Source of the DNA: 55-13 sp037190145
GTDB taxonomy: Bacteria; Armatimonadota; Fimbriimonadia; Fimbriimonadales; Fimbriimonadaceae
Length of the DNA stretch: 64,000 nucleotides
Direction of reading: 5' to 3'
Assembly: GCA_037190145.1 (NCBI GenBank)
Contig: JBBCJU010000006.1
Coordinates: 310,001 to 374,000, forward strand
This document shows, one piece after another, positions 26,645-35,476 of this stretch; position 1 is the first letter of the stretch, and each line of letters starts with the position of its first letter. The translations under genes were made by a program, and so were the position numbers. The notes beneath the pieces are model-generated. The model made no database searches. It was not told where the DNA came from and saw only the letters and a list, made by a program, of their open reading frames with translations.

Positions 26645-26677
26645 AGGATCGGGCAATATTGTTTCTTGCCCGATCCT
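26645..26677 (+). terminator. Perfect 12-bp hairpin after GH127 gene
   Basis: AGGATCGGGCAA (26645-26656) and TTGCCCGATCCT (26666-26677) with a 9-base loop begin 11 bases past the stop. No U-tract follows (CAAACACTGG). Confidence 0.65.
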
Positions 26678-26808
26678 CAAACACTGGGCAGCAAGAATCT
26701 GAACAATTCTTCGACGATATTTTATCGGCGCATTGGATTGACTCGATCTACACCGCTTAAGTGACGTAAATGAAACCTAGCTAGAAGCGTTACGTACACC
26801 TAAGGAAG

Positions 26809-27030
26809 ATGAAACCCATTCCAAGATGGCTTCTGGTAGGCGTTTTTATGGGGAGTGGTCTCTATGGTGCGTTCTCTGCACTTAATCCATCCTTGCCGAT
26901 GTCTAACAGAGTGGGTGGCTTAATACCTGTAGGTTCATTTGGGCATAGCCTGTCACGGTTTGTTTTGGGTGTCGCTGGGATTTTCATGATTTACTTCGCG
27001 TTTGTAACCGTACAATCGCGTGACGAATAG
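26809..27030 (+). CDS. Small hypothetical membrane protein (73 aa)
   Basis: Two hydrophobic segments, about 8-25 and 44-66, separated by a loop with SNRVGGLIPVGSFGH. AAGGA sits four bases before the ATG. No family recognised. Monocistronic, followed by about 200 bases without a gene before the NFACT start. Confidence 0.55.
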   Translation: MKPIPRWLLVGVFMGSGLYGAFSALNPSLPMSNRVGGLIPVGSFGHSLSRFVLGVAGIFMIYFAFVTVQSRDE

Positions 27031-27254
27031 TTATTGCTGTCGCATTGCTTTTGTATTCTTTCGTGATGAGGGATCGCGAATCTGATAGGGTTCGACTGGC
27101 GGGGTGGGCACTCGGTTTGCGGCACTTGCCACGATGATCTTGTCCGTTTGCGCCTTTGAAGAAGGACCTGACGCTCTCCCGCTAGCTGAGGCAATATGTC
27201 GAACAAAGATGTGATTCGGACTGCGATGTGGGATTCCCAGGTACAAACTATCTC

Positions 27255-28853
27255 TTGAGAATTCCGTTTGATAGTTTTACTCTAGCCTCCGTGGTTCATG
27301 AACTACAAAGGTTTGTGGGTGCGAAGGTTCAGAAGATAAGCCAACCGAGTGAGACGGAGGTTGTCTTTGAACTGTATGGGAGTCCTGGAGTAGCGCACTT
27401 GCTCTTGAGCTGTCATCCAGAATTTGCTCGCGCACATCTTTCAACCCGTAAACCTCCTAACCCGACTTCACCGCCACAGTTCCTAACCGCACTTAGATCG
27501 AGGGTTGGCATCTCGCGAGTGATTGGTATTCGGCAGGTGAGATTTGATCGAATTCTGGAGATCAACTTTGAAGGGCCGGAAGGTGATTTTCAACTAGTAG
27601 CGGAGCTGATGGGGAAGCACTCCAATTTGATGCTCTTGGATTCAGACCAAAGAGTGGTCGGCGCGGCCAAGTGGATTGGTAAAAATAAAAGTGTTCGTCC
27701 GATTCAAGCAGGTGCGAAGTATGTGCCACCCCCGTTTGATGTCAAGCCCTCTCTTCTGAATGCTAAGGTTGGAGATGATTTAAAGGGGAGAGAAGGGGCT
27801 TCTCCATTTTTGCTTTCTTTAGTCAACAAGATTGGGCTTGAGAAGGTGCAGCAAGCGGTTTTGCAGGGTGATTATCAGCCCGTGCTCATACCTGGCTCGG
27901 GGGCATACCCGCTCTCGGTCGCTTTCCTTACGTTTGAGGAAGCAAGAGGCGAGACACCACGCTCCTCCATATCGGTTGCCTTGGAGCAACACTACGATCA
28001 GGCAATTCCTGCAGCAAAAGCAGATTCCTTGCGGGCAAGTATTCGCAGCCAAGTCGAGCGGGTACTCCTGGCGCGCGAAACTGCGATCAATGACCTTGCC
28101 CAAGCTGTAGCAGCGGGTAAGGGAGCAGGAAAGCAACAGTTATACGGAGAGCTAACCTTAGCTTACGGACCCTCATTGGGGCCAGGCGCTACGGTGCTGG
28201 ATGCCTTTGACTATGACGGGAATCCCGTGCAGATCAAACTGAATCCTGAGCAGGACTTCAAAGCAAACGCAAACCGATTTTTCGACAAAGCCAAGCACGC
28301 CAAAGCTAGGCTCGGCACCGTACACGATCAACAAGAGAGGTTAACAAGGGATCGTGAAGACATACGTAGCTTTCTGGAACGACTTGAGAATACGGAACGA
28401 TTGCGAGATATTGAAGAGCTTCATGATGAGGCCCGTACTCGAAAGTGGCTTAACAAACCGCCAACGCCCAAGGAGTTAAAGGAGGATCGGCCTTATGAGG
28501 GGCATCGAGTAAGGGAGTTATTGGGGCCAGGAGGTTACGCGGTTCTCTATGGTGAAAACGCAGAGAGCAACGATTATCTCACTCTCCGAGTAGCAAAACC
28601 GAATGATTGGTGGTTGCACGTGCGAGGTTCTACCTCTGCGCATGTTGTAGTCCAGACTAGAAACCAACCCGATAAGGTTCAGCGTGAAACGTTAATGTAC
28701 GCCGCCAAAGTGGCCGTTCAAAACTCACCGAGTAAGCATGCTGGTTATGTTCCGGTTGACTACACGCTGAAGAAGTATGTGCGGAAGCCCAAAGGCGCTG
28801 CGAAAGGAACCGCCATCTATACGCACGAGAAGACACTACACGTTGACAGCTAG
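27255..28853 (+). CDS. rqcH: NFACT family ribosome quality-control protein (RqcH/FbpA-like)
   Basis: 532 residues from TTG 27255. N-terminal NFACT-N domain: RIPFDSFTLASVVHELQRFV, GAKVQKISQPSETEVVFELY, LVAELMGKHSNLMLLD. Middle coiled-coil region about 270-420 (ERVLLARETAINDLAQ, HDQQERLTRDREDIRS). The C-terminal NFACT-R domain has NDYLTLRVAKPNDWWLHVRG and GSTSAHVVVQT. RqcH recruits tRNA-Ala to stalled large subunits and adds alanine tails. TTG 27255 is chosen because the family starts with this PFDSFTL segment and CAAACT lies 5 bases upstream; the earlier GTG (27228) adds 9 unrelated residues. It converges on glnD with 2 bases between stops. Confidence 0.88.
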   Translation: MRIPFDSFTLASVVHELQRFVGAKVQKISQPSETEVVFELYGSPGVAHLLLSCHPEFARAHLSTRKPPNPTSPPQFLTALRSRVGISRVIGIRQVRFDRILEINFEGPEGDFQLVAELMGKHSNLMLLDSDQRVVGAAKWIGKNKSVRPIQAGAKYVPPPFDVKPSLLNAKVGDDLKGREGASPFLLSLVNKIGLEKVQQAVLQGDYQPVLIPGSGAYPLSVAFLTFEEARGETPRSSISVALEQHYDQAIPAAKADSLRASIRSQVERVLLARETAINDLAQAVAAGKGAGKQQLYGELTLAYGPSLGPGATVLDAFDYDGNPVQIKLNPEQDFKANANRFFDKAKHAKARLGTVHDQQERLTRDREDIRSFLERLENTERLRDIEELHDEARTRKWLNKPPTPKELKEDRPYEGHRVRELLGPGGYAVLYGENAESNDYLTLRVAKPNDWWLHVRGSTSAHVVVQTRNQPDKVQRETLMYAAKVAVQNSPSKHAGYVPVDYTLKKYVRKPKGAAKGTAIYTHEKTLHVDS

Positions 28854-28855
28854 TT

Positions 28856-31228
28856 TTAGGGCTCGGGCGGTTTGAGTACTGAATCAATATCCTCTTTTGT
28901 GAGTGCTTTTCCATCTGAGCCGCCGATGTAAAACGTAGCGGCACCGGAATCCGCCCATTGGCCAACCCGCGCGGCAAAAGTATTCCAGCCTTGAGCCGCA
29001 ATCAAGCGACTGAATCTGTATGGCATACCCCTTCCTCGAGGGGCGCGAATCTCCAAGACAGAGGGAAGTCCGGGAACAAATGTGTAGGAGAAGACCGACT
29101 GTTCACGATCTGGATCTTTGCCTCGCTCTCGGAGAATGTCTTCGGTATTGCGTTCCCCTTTTAACATAGAAAGGATCGCTGAACTTACTCCCGCACGGGT
29201 CGCATTTGGGACCGGTTTGCCTCCATAGCTGACGGTAAATGTGTCCAGTGCAACTGGATTTTCGGTCTCCGTAGTGCAAGCACGAATGCCCGATACACTC
29301 AGGTCAAAGGCATAAAGGATTCCAAGTAGTCGGCTGAGCAACCCCTTTTCATCCCGAGTACAAACGGTGATGTCTGTGGCGCTCAGTTCGGATTGGGTAA
29401 ACAATTCGACGGTTGGCTCGCCTTGCTCGGCTTTTTTTACTAATTGAAAGTGGAGCTTCACCAAGTTTGGCGAGGTGCTAGCGAGGTAGTAAGGAGGTAG
29501 GGAATCTACAAACCTACGCAGATCTTCTTCGGGGACGTCTGCTCGCAATTGGCGCATCAGCCGCTGGCGTTGCTGAGCCGGATCAAACGGAGTTGGATTG
29601 TCCATCTCCAAGGCCTCGGTGGTTTGTCGATGGAGTTCGTGAAGGAAAGCTTCTTGAGCCGCCGTCCAAGCTTCGGGCGCAACGGCGTTGACATCCGCCC
29701 AGGTGATGAGTGTGAGAAGGTCGAGACGGGTCCGGTCTTTTACTATCTCCGCGAACTCGCGAATGGTATCTGGATTGTGGATATCACGTAATCGCACAAA
29801 CCGCATCATCGTTAGGTGCTCCATCACGAGCCAACGGACTGTTTCGGTGATTTCCGGAGAGAGCTGCCATCTTTCACAAGCGACGGTAGCCATCTCGGCA
29901 CCGACTTCGCTGTGGGGCCGGCGAGAATCGACTTTGCCAACGTCGTGAAGAAGGGCGGTAAGGTAGAGCGGCTCCAGGTCATTGAGGCCTTCTCTTAAGT
30001 CTGAGAGATAACCTTCAGGAAGGTTATCTAGGTGGCGCACAAGACGAAGAGTGTGTTCGAACACGGTAAACCGGTGAACATTGTCATGAGGCATGAGGGT
30101 GCGACAAGCGGTGAGTTCGGGAAGTAGATGTTCAAGCAATCCGGATCGATCCAAATTGCGGAGCGTGGGTTCGCCCGTGGTTATCGCATAAGCGGCCGCG
30201 GCTCCTGAAACCTTGGAGCTTGGGTGCGCCTGGAGATCAGATACACGTAGGCCTAGCGCAGTTGCAATGCTAATGCCAACGGCAGATTCTCCGGCATCGG
30301 CATTAGCCGTAATGCGAGCCTCGCCACGAAGGGCGGTTACACTGCGTGAAAGAGAGAACCGAGCGTCATAAAGTCGTTCTTTTGCTGCCATATAGCCTTG
30401 GTGCACCTCATTGGCGGCCAGAGCTACGTCTGACATCATATCTCCGGGTTCTTGTCCCAAGATCTTGGCAATCTCGGACTGACGCGAGCGAGCCAGAGTA
30501 TCCATGGGCCGATTGGTTACGGCATGCAATACATTTCTGGCTAACACAATCCGGTCATAGGCTTTGCTAGGTTTTGATTCTCGCTCTCCAATTGCCGAAC
30601 GAATCCAATTTGCGCAGTGGAAACATCGTAGGCCGCCTGCACCTTCCTTAAGGTGTGGCTCAACGACTAGCGGAGTATCGTTGTGCTTTGCCATAGAGAT
30701 ATCTCGCTCGGCAATCTTGGCAAGAATAAACTCTCCGGCCGCCATTGTGGAGTCTAAAGCATCTTCGAGACGGTGGAACAGACCAGTCGGCCCCGAGATA
30801 AGTCGGGCATCAACAAGACCAGTGCGCGATTTTGCATCCAGTCCAGGCGCATCCGAGATAAGCCGATACGCATAACCAACTCCCAGGCCAAATATGGAGC
30901 CTATGGCGGAGTGGAGATCTTGAAAGAAGCTACGGATTGCGCGATCCAGTTCTGGCGAAGATTCGTCGGGAGGAACAATTGTGAGGTCTACATCGGAATG
31001 AGGAGCCATCTCTCTCCGACCGTAGCCACCAGTGGCAATCACCGCAAGTTGAGAGACCTCAGGCATGGTGGCTCTGGCATCATCCAAAAGGAGCCGAATT
31101 GCTTGGTCCACTAGCTTCGTGTGTCGATGACACCAAGCTAGACCTTCGGGTGCCGTTCGGAGTTCGGCAATAAGTGCCTTCCTCTCCTGGGCTAACTGCT
31201 CGATTTTCTCCTTGGTTGTTTCGATCAT
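28856..31228 (-). CDS. glnD: [Protein-PII] uridylyltransferase/uridylyl-removing enzyme
   Basis: 790 residues. Nucleotidyltransferase domain: IATGGYGRREMAPHSDVDL with the GG and DVD catalytic motifs; a GlnD-specific helical domain; HD domain with LTALLHDVGKVDSRRPHSE (HD pair); and C-terminal ACT domains (ITVCTRDEKGLLSRLLGI, SVLEIRAPRGRGMPYRFSRL). It adds and removes UMP on PII in response to glutamine. It is the last gene of a sigma/anti-sigma/membrane operon: its ATG is 6 bases past the stop of the membrane gene, TAAGTT CTA ATG, with no SD. Confidence 0.93.
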   Translation of the reverse strand: MIETTKEKIEQLAQERKALIAELRTAPEGLAWCHRHTKLVDQAIRLLLDDARATMPEVSQLAVIATGGYGRREMAPHSDVDLTIVPPDESSPELDRAIRSFFQDLHSAIGSIFGLGVGYAYRLISDAPGLDAKSRTGLVDARLISGPTGLFHRLEDALDSTMAAGEFILAKIAERDISMAKHNDTPLVVEPHLKEGAGGLRCFHCANWIRSAIGERESKPSKAYDRIVLARNVLHAVTNRPMDTLARSRQSEIAKILGQEPGDMMSDVALAANEVHQGYMAAKERLYDARFSLSRSVTALRGEARITANADAGESAVGISIATALGLRVSDLQAHPSSKVSGAAAAYAITTGEPTLRNLDRSGLLEHLLPELTACRTLMPHDNVHRFTVFEHTLRLVRHLDNLPEGYLSDLREGLNDLEPLYLTALLHDVGKVDSRRPHSEVGAEMATVACERWQLSPEITETVRWLVMEHLTMMRFVRLRDIHNPDTIREFAEIVKDRTRLDLLTLITWADVNAVAPEAWTAAQEAFLHELHRQTTEALEMDNPTPFDPAQQRQRLMRQLRADVPEEDLRRFVDSLPPYYLASTSPNLVKLHFQLVKKAEQGEPTVELFTQSELSATDITVCTRDEKGLLSRLLGILYAFDLSVSGIRACTTETENPVALDTFTVSYGGKPVPNATRAGVSSAILSMLKGERNTEDILRERGKDPDREQSVFSYTFVPGLPSVLEIRAPRGRGMPYRFSRLIAAQGWNTFAARVGQWADSGAATFYIGGSDGKALTKEDIDSVLKPPEP

Positions 31229-31234
31229 TAGAAC

Positions 31235-32785
31235 TTACTGGCGGATGTAGTAAAGCGGTTCGTTTTCAAGAAGCATTCTAAACGTTTCTTGGTTTTCCTT
31301 CTCAAGATAAACGCAAACGGGTGTGGTTGCCACTGACAAAAAGAGGCTTATCCCCAAGGTACTCAACCCGAGCGATACGAAACCTCTGGATAGAACGAAA
31401 AGGGTTCTGATGTGCTGTGCCAGGGCCCATAGCGGAGCAAACAAGAATAGACAAGAAACAGTGATGAGAGCCAACCCTGCGGCAACATTGGAGTCCAAGA
31501 TGGTGGCGATCTGCGGGCTGAAGGCTGACCTATTCGCAATAACCGGTAGGGTTCGACCGATCAGCATGACCGCTCCGAGAAAAATAAAGACGCAAGCCAG
31601 AACGATCATGACAAAAGTGAAAAGCGGGCCGAGATCTTTCGGAAGATGACTTCTTGGGTTGCGCGGTGTTAGCAAGACAAATAGGCAACAGAGTCCACTC
31701 GCAACAAGGGCAAGAACAGAGTGGGTGAGAACCCAAACCGAGGTTGCTACGAAGATGGCAATGGCCGCAGTGAGTGGGGCCGCAAAACGTTCATTTAAGC
31801 GGATAGCTCGCTCCAAGGCTAAACCAGTGGCGAGAATAAAAATCCCAAGCAAAGCGCATTGAAGGAGAACCCCGGGTAAGCCGGGAATCAGCGAACTTGC
31901 TAGAGTTAGCCTGGAAATCTTCTCTCCGGTATCTTCACGCGCTGTAAGGGCACTCCATCCTTCGTTCTCGTTATACTCCTGCTCCGTTTTTTCTGCTTCA
32001 GAAACTTTGCCGATGCTTTTTAGAGCTTCTTTGAACTCGGAGTGGGCGATCAAAAGTCGCTTAATGCTTCGTTGACTCTTGAATTCTTGAGGATGTGACG
32101 CGAGTTCGACGGTAGAAATACCTCTCTCCATGATCTGAAGATTTCTGGCTCCATCACGCATCAATGATCCGTTCCTCAATGTGGCGTATCGAAGTTCTAG
32201 ATCGCGAGGTTCCGTTCGAGAGCTATTGGAGACGATGTATCTCGCAAATGTCTCCACAAGAAAAGAGAACGCCATTGATCGGAGACGATAGGCGTAAGCA
32301 AACTGCCAAGAGTTGGAAGTGTTTTCAGTCGCCAAAGATGCTCGGATAGCGGTCAGATGCCTTGATTGGAAATCGTTATAGCTGATGCAACGAGAAGCTT
32401 TTTGCCATGCAGCAGATGCCTCGGATTCTCTTTCTAGCCGATGGTAAAACACCGCTTCGGCCATGGGCCAAAACGAATTGGTTGGATCGTCATTCGCTTG
32501 TCGAGTGCAAATTTGGATCAGCCCTTTTACTTGTGCGTCAGAGATATCAGATCGTGAGAGAACGCGCTCAGCGCCAACGTGAATCCACAAGCTTGATGTC
32601 AGATCGTCAACCGGTTCAGGAAGGGCGTCGGGAAAACCCAGAGGTAAAGATCCAGAACGATCTTCAAAAGCCTGAGCGGATTCGATAAATGGGCTTGCGA
32701 GGAAGGGGCGTGACGTAGGGTGAATGAGCAATGTTAAGATTGCTCCGATAAGAGCTCCCCACAAGGTCCTTGACCAGAGCGTCAT
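31235..32785 (-). CDS. Hypothetical membrane protein in sigma-factor operon (516 aa)
   Basis: Not recognised as a named family. One N-terminal hydrophobic segment (about 8-22) is followed by a soluble helical region of about 250 residues resembling TPR-type helices (NDDPTNSFWPMAEAVFYHRL, SEASAAWQKASRCI). Then about seven transmembrane helices occupy the C-terminal 240 residues. It starts with ATG overlapping the anti-sigma stop as ATGA, and its own stop is 6 bases from glnD, so all four genes are likely one transcript. It may transmit an envelope signal to the anti-sigma factor (inference). Confidence 0.65.
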   Translation of the reverse strand: MTLWSRTLWGALIGAILTLLIHPTSRPFLASPFIESAQAFEDRSGSLPLGFPDALPEPVDDLTSSLWIHVGAERVLSRSDISDAQVKGLIQICTRQANDDPTNSFWPMAEAVFYHRLERESEASAAWQKASRCISYNDFQSRHLTAIRASLATENTSNSWQFAYAYRLRSMAFSFLVETFARYIVSNSSRTEPRDLELRYATLRNGSLMRDGARNLQIMERGISTVELASHPQEFKSQRSIKRLLIAHSEFKEALKSIGKVSEAEKTEQEYNENEGWSALTAREDTGEKISRLTLASSLIPGLPGVLLQCALLGIFILATGLALERAIRLNERFAAPLTAAIAIFVATSVWVLTHSVLALVASGLCCLFVLLTPRNPRSHLPKDLGPLFTFVMIVLACVFIFLGAVMLIGRTLPVIANRSAFSPQIATILDSNVAAGLALITVSCLFLFAPLWALAQHIRTLFVLSRGFVSLGLSTLGISLFLSVATTPVCVYLEKENQETFRMLLENEPLYYIRQ

Positions 32786-33231
32786 CGCAAATGATCTAGT
32801 TTATCGAGATCAATGGATGGCAAGTGATTTGTGCCTGGTTGAAGGTGTGCTTCACCGGCAGGAGAAGTTGTACCGGGAATGGTTGCTCGGCTCGATACTA
32901 GTTGAAGGGCCGCAAAAACGGTGAGGCCAGCTAAAACGGCTCCAACAAAAGCTGGACTCCAATATCTAACGGACTCTCGGGTGCTCTGAACTCTCCACTT
33001 ACGCAGGATTCTATCTTCGAAGACGGGGCTGTTATCTAGCTCATCATCCTCAACTGCTGCTAAACGAAGCATGTTAAGAGCACAAGCTCCTTGTGTTTCT
33101 TCCCGCGAACATTCGGGGCAAGCTGATCTGTGCTGAGCCATAAATCCACGCTCTCTTAAAGAGAGCGTACGATCAAACTTTTCGTTCATTAGGCGGCGAT
33201 ATTTGCCGCAACCAAAGATTCGATAACTCAC
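32782..33231 (-). CDS. Zinc-finger anti-sigma factor
   Basis: 149 residues. The N-terminus carries HRSACPEC (His-x3-Cys-x2-Cys), the ZAS zinc-binding signature of anti-sigma factors that hold ECF sigma factors. A single transmembrane helix lies at about 91-111, and a short periplasmic tail rich in Pro/Thr/Gly follows. ATGA overlaps with both neighbours (sigma factor upstream, membrane gene downstream) indicate coupling. The partner is the sigma factor at 33228-33803. Confidence 0.82.
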   Translation of the reverse strand: MSYRIFGCGKYRRLMNEKFDRTLSLRERGFMAQHRSACPECSREETQGACALNMLRLAAVEDDELDNSPVFEDRILRKWRVQSTRESVRYWSPAFVGAVLAGLTVFAALQLVSSRATIPGTTSPAGEAHLQPGTNHLPSIDLDKLDHLR

Positions 33232-33803
33232 TCGCCAACCTCGTCGATCCAGAGTTTGCGGAACCGTTCTCGAGCGGTATGGAGTCGCGATCTCACCGTT
33301 CCGATAGGAACGTGCATGACATCAGCAACTTCTTCATAGCTCAGCTGTTCCATCTCACGGAGGACGAGAGTTGTGCGTAATTCGTAGGGTAGTTGAGCCA
33401 GAAGTTTGGCGATGACAACCTTATTCTCAACGTGTCCGCCTTCGTGAGGCTGGATGCTATCGAACTCGGTAAGTTCGGCCCTTTTCAAGCGTAGGCGATC
33501 CATGCACAGACGCACACAAATCTTATAGAGATAACCCGAAAATGCTCGGTCCTCACGGAGTTTATGAATCTCTCGAAATCCCTTGAGAAATGCTTCCTGA
33601 GCTACATCTTCAGCTTCATGGCGATCACGAAGAAGGTTGGTAGCTGTTCGCACAAGGCGGTTTCGATGTCTGGCAATTAAAAGGGTCAGAGCATTTTCAT
33701 CACCAAGCCTGCACCGAGCGACCCATTGTCGTTCTTGCGCTGCTTGATCATAGACTGACCCCGAAAATACTTTCGTATCGAGCATGGTTTGTACTTGAGA
33801 CAC
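33228..33803 (-). CDS. ECF sigma factor
   Basis: 191 residues from GTG 33803 (or 185 from ATG 33785). Region 2: ALTLLIARHRNRLVRTATNL, EAEDVAQEAFLKGFR (region 2.2), AFSGYLYKICVRLCMDRLR (2.4). Region 4: LPYELRTTLVLREMEQLSYEE, IGTVRSRLHTARERFRK (helix-turn-helix). It directs polymerase to promoters of its regulon; the downstream anti-sigma gene overlaps by ATGA. TAGAAT lies 3 bases before the GTG, closer than usual, which favours the downstream ATG. Its promoter is divergent with the LptD-like gene. Confidence 0.93.
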   Translation of the reverse strand: MSQVQTMLDTKVFSGSVYDQAAQERQWVARCRLGDENALTLLIARHRNRLVRTATNLLRDRHEAEDVAQEAFLKGFREIHKLREDRAFSGYLYKICVRLCMDRLRLKRAELTEFDSIQPHEGGHVENKVVIAKLLAQLPYELRTTLVLREMEQLSYEEVADVMHVPIGTVRSRLHTARERFRKLWIDEVGE

Positions 33804-33883
33804 GTTATTCTACACGACGGATTGTCGATTCGTATAAGTTCATCACAATCTTATCCTAACCAGGATTGGTAAACTTTCCGCAA

Positions 33884-35476
33884 ATGGCATTTGCATGGAT
33901 GCTTCCGCCCTTGCCTCCAGTGTTGCCAATACAGGAGGTTAAACCTCAAGCCCCCAAAGTATCGGATTTTGGTGATGAACTCCAGGTAACTGGAAAGGTA
34001 CAAGAGATTGACCCCATCAAGTCGATTGCCGTGTACTCAGATGGAGTAGCGGCAAAATTTGGACCAACCATCGTTTTTGCGGATCGTCTTGAGGTTCACC
34101 AAGCTCCAGAGGCTCAGTATGCCATCGCCAGAGGGAACGTTCGCATCGAAGATCCGGAAGGGATTGTTAATGCCAACTACGCCGTTTTTTGGTATGGCCC
34201 TAATCGTGGCCCGGACGGGCAGATCGCAGTAGCCGACCGAGTAGAAATTGAGATAGCAGGCGTTAAGGTTAAAGCGGAAAGCGTCGTGATCAAACCGGAC
34301 CGTTGGGAGTTTGCCAATGTAGAAGGCACTAACTGTTTGCGTCCGATTCCTTTGTACTCCATTAAATCGCGCAAGGTTGTGGTGTTGCCAGGAAAAAGCG
34401 GTACGGCTTACCACCCCCGAATCACTATTCTAGGAAAAGACTTAGGGGCGGTTCCAACGCGAAGATTCTCACTGGATAAGAGAAGTCCTGGATTGGAACT
34501 CCCAGGATTAAACCTTAAGGGGAGTGGGGTAGGGGTTAATTGGAAGAGTGGCCTGTTACTGAATCAGAGTAGCCTTTTGTTAGGGAGCTACAGTGCTTTC
34601 CCAAGTGACTACCCGTCTTACTCGTTAGCGTATGCACACACCTTCTTGCCAGCGTCAGTGTCTGATTCTCAGATATTGGCAAGATCAGAGCTCACGGAAA
34701 GATTTGCCTTCTCGTACTTTGACAATATCCGGGTTGGCAATATCGAGACAACACGTAGCCATACAAATAATTTACGCAACTCACTAACTGTTCAGAGTGT
34801 GTGGAACACAACTTCCTCTGCTCGGCTGGACAGAGAAGACTTTAGCAAAGCTCTAGATATCGCGTACGAGAGGAGCGGACCTATCGGGGGACTAGGAACT
34901 AATTTGCAGTTGAGGGCACAAAGCATTCGCCGAGGGGATGAAGACTTTGTGGAAAGAGGCGTTTTCTCAGGAACGCTACAAGCTCCCGCACTACAATTTG
35001 GTAAGAACCTTCAATCCGATCTTCGAGTAGATCTGTTTGGTGTGGCAGGCGAGAAGAATGTTTATGGTTGGGCCCGAGGTCAGGCTGGGTTACTCTTCAA
35101 ACCGCTACCTCAGATTGGCTTTGGGGCTGCTTACATCTCGGCGGGTGAATCGGGTCGCGCTGATTTTATTGCTGACCGGTTAGTTTCCAAACAAGCCCTT
35201 CACTTACGGGCTGATTTGAACCTTGGTCCTACAAAGATTAGCTATCTTGCTAAGTTTGATTTCAGCGGAAAGAATTGGTATGACAAGGAGTACTCGATCA
35301 GCCAAGTGATTGGATGTTTTGAACCTTTCCTGGTTCGAAGAGAGTTTCCATCCGACTATGCAATTGGGATCAAGTTGAGACTGGATGACTTTCTATCCAT
35401 ACTTGAGCGCCGTAAACAGGTTCGGACCAAACCGGTTGGACCACAAACTATTAGCTCGCTACCAGACAAAAAATGA
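33884..35476 (+). CDS. LptD/OstA-like outer-membrane protein
   Basis: 530 residues from ATG 33884. A short hydrophobic N-terminus (FAWMLPPLPPVLP) is a poor signal peptide. Residues about 30-160 fit the OstA/LptA beta-jellyroll: TIVFADRLEVHQAPEAQYAI in part, ARGNVRIEDPEGIVNANYAV in part, IAVADRVEIEIAGVKV. The rest is strand-rich, consistent with a barrel. LptD inserts lipopolysaccharide into the outer membrane; E. coli LptD is about 780 residues, so this is shorter. TAAACT (33870-33875) is 8 bases before the start. Its stop overlaps the debranching enzyme by ATGA. Confidence 0.7.
   Translation: MAFAWMLPPLPPVLPIQEVKPQAPKVSDFGDELQVTGKVQEIDPIKSIAVYSDGVAAKFGPTIVFADRLEVHQAPEAQYAIARGNVRIEDPEGIVNANYAVFWYGPNRGPDGQIAVADRVEIEIAGVKVKAESVVIKPDRWEFANVEGTNCLRPIPLYSIKSRKVVVLPGKSGTAYHPRITILGKDLGAVPTRRFSLDKRSPGLELPGLNLKGSGVGVNWKSGLLLNQSSLLLGSYSAFPSDYPSYSLAYAHTFLPASVSDSQILARSELTERFAFSYFDNIRVGNIETTRSHTNNLRNSLTVQSVWNTTSSARLDREDFSKALDIAYERSGPIGGLGTNLQLRAQSIRRGDEDFVERGVFSGTLQAPALQFGKNLQSDLRVDLFGVAGEKNVYGWARGQAGLLFKPLPQIGFGAAYISAGESGRADFIADRLVSKQALHLRADLNLGPTKISYLAKFDFSGKNWYDKEYSISQVIGCFEPFLVRREFPSDYAIGIKLRLDDFLSILERRKQVRTKPVGPQTISSLPDKK

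Noticed and set aside
27031..27246. Short minus-strand open frames in the gap before the NFACT gene
   Set aside because: No start signals and low coding quality.
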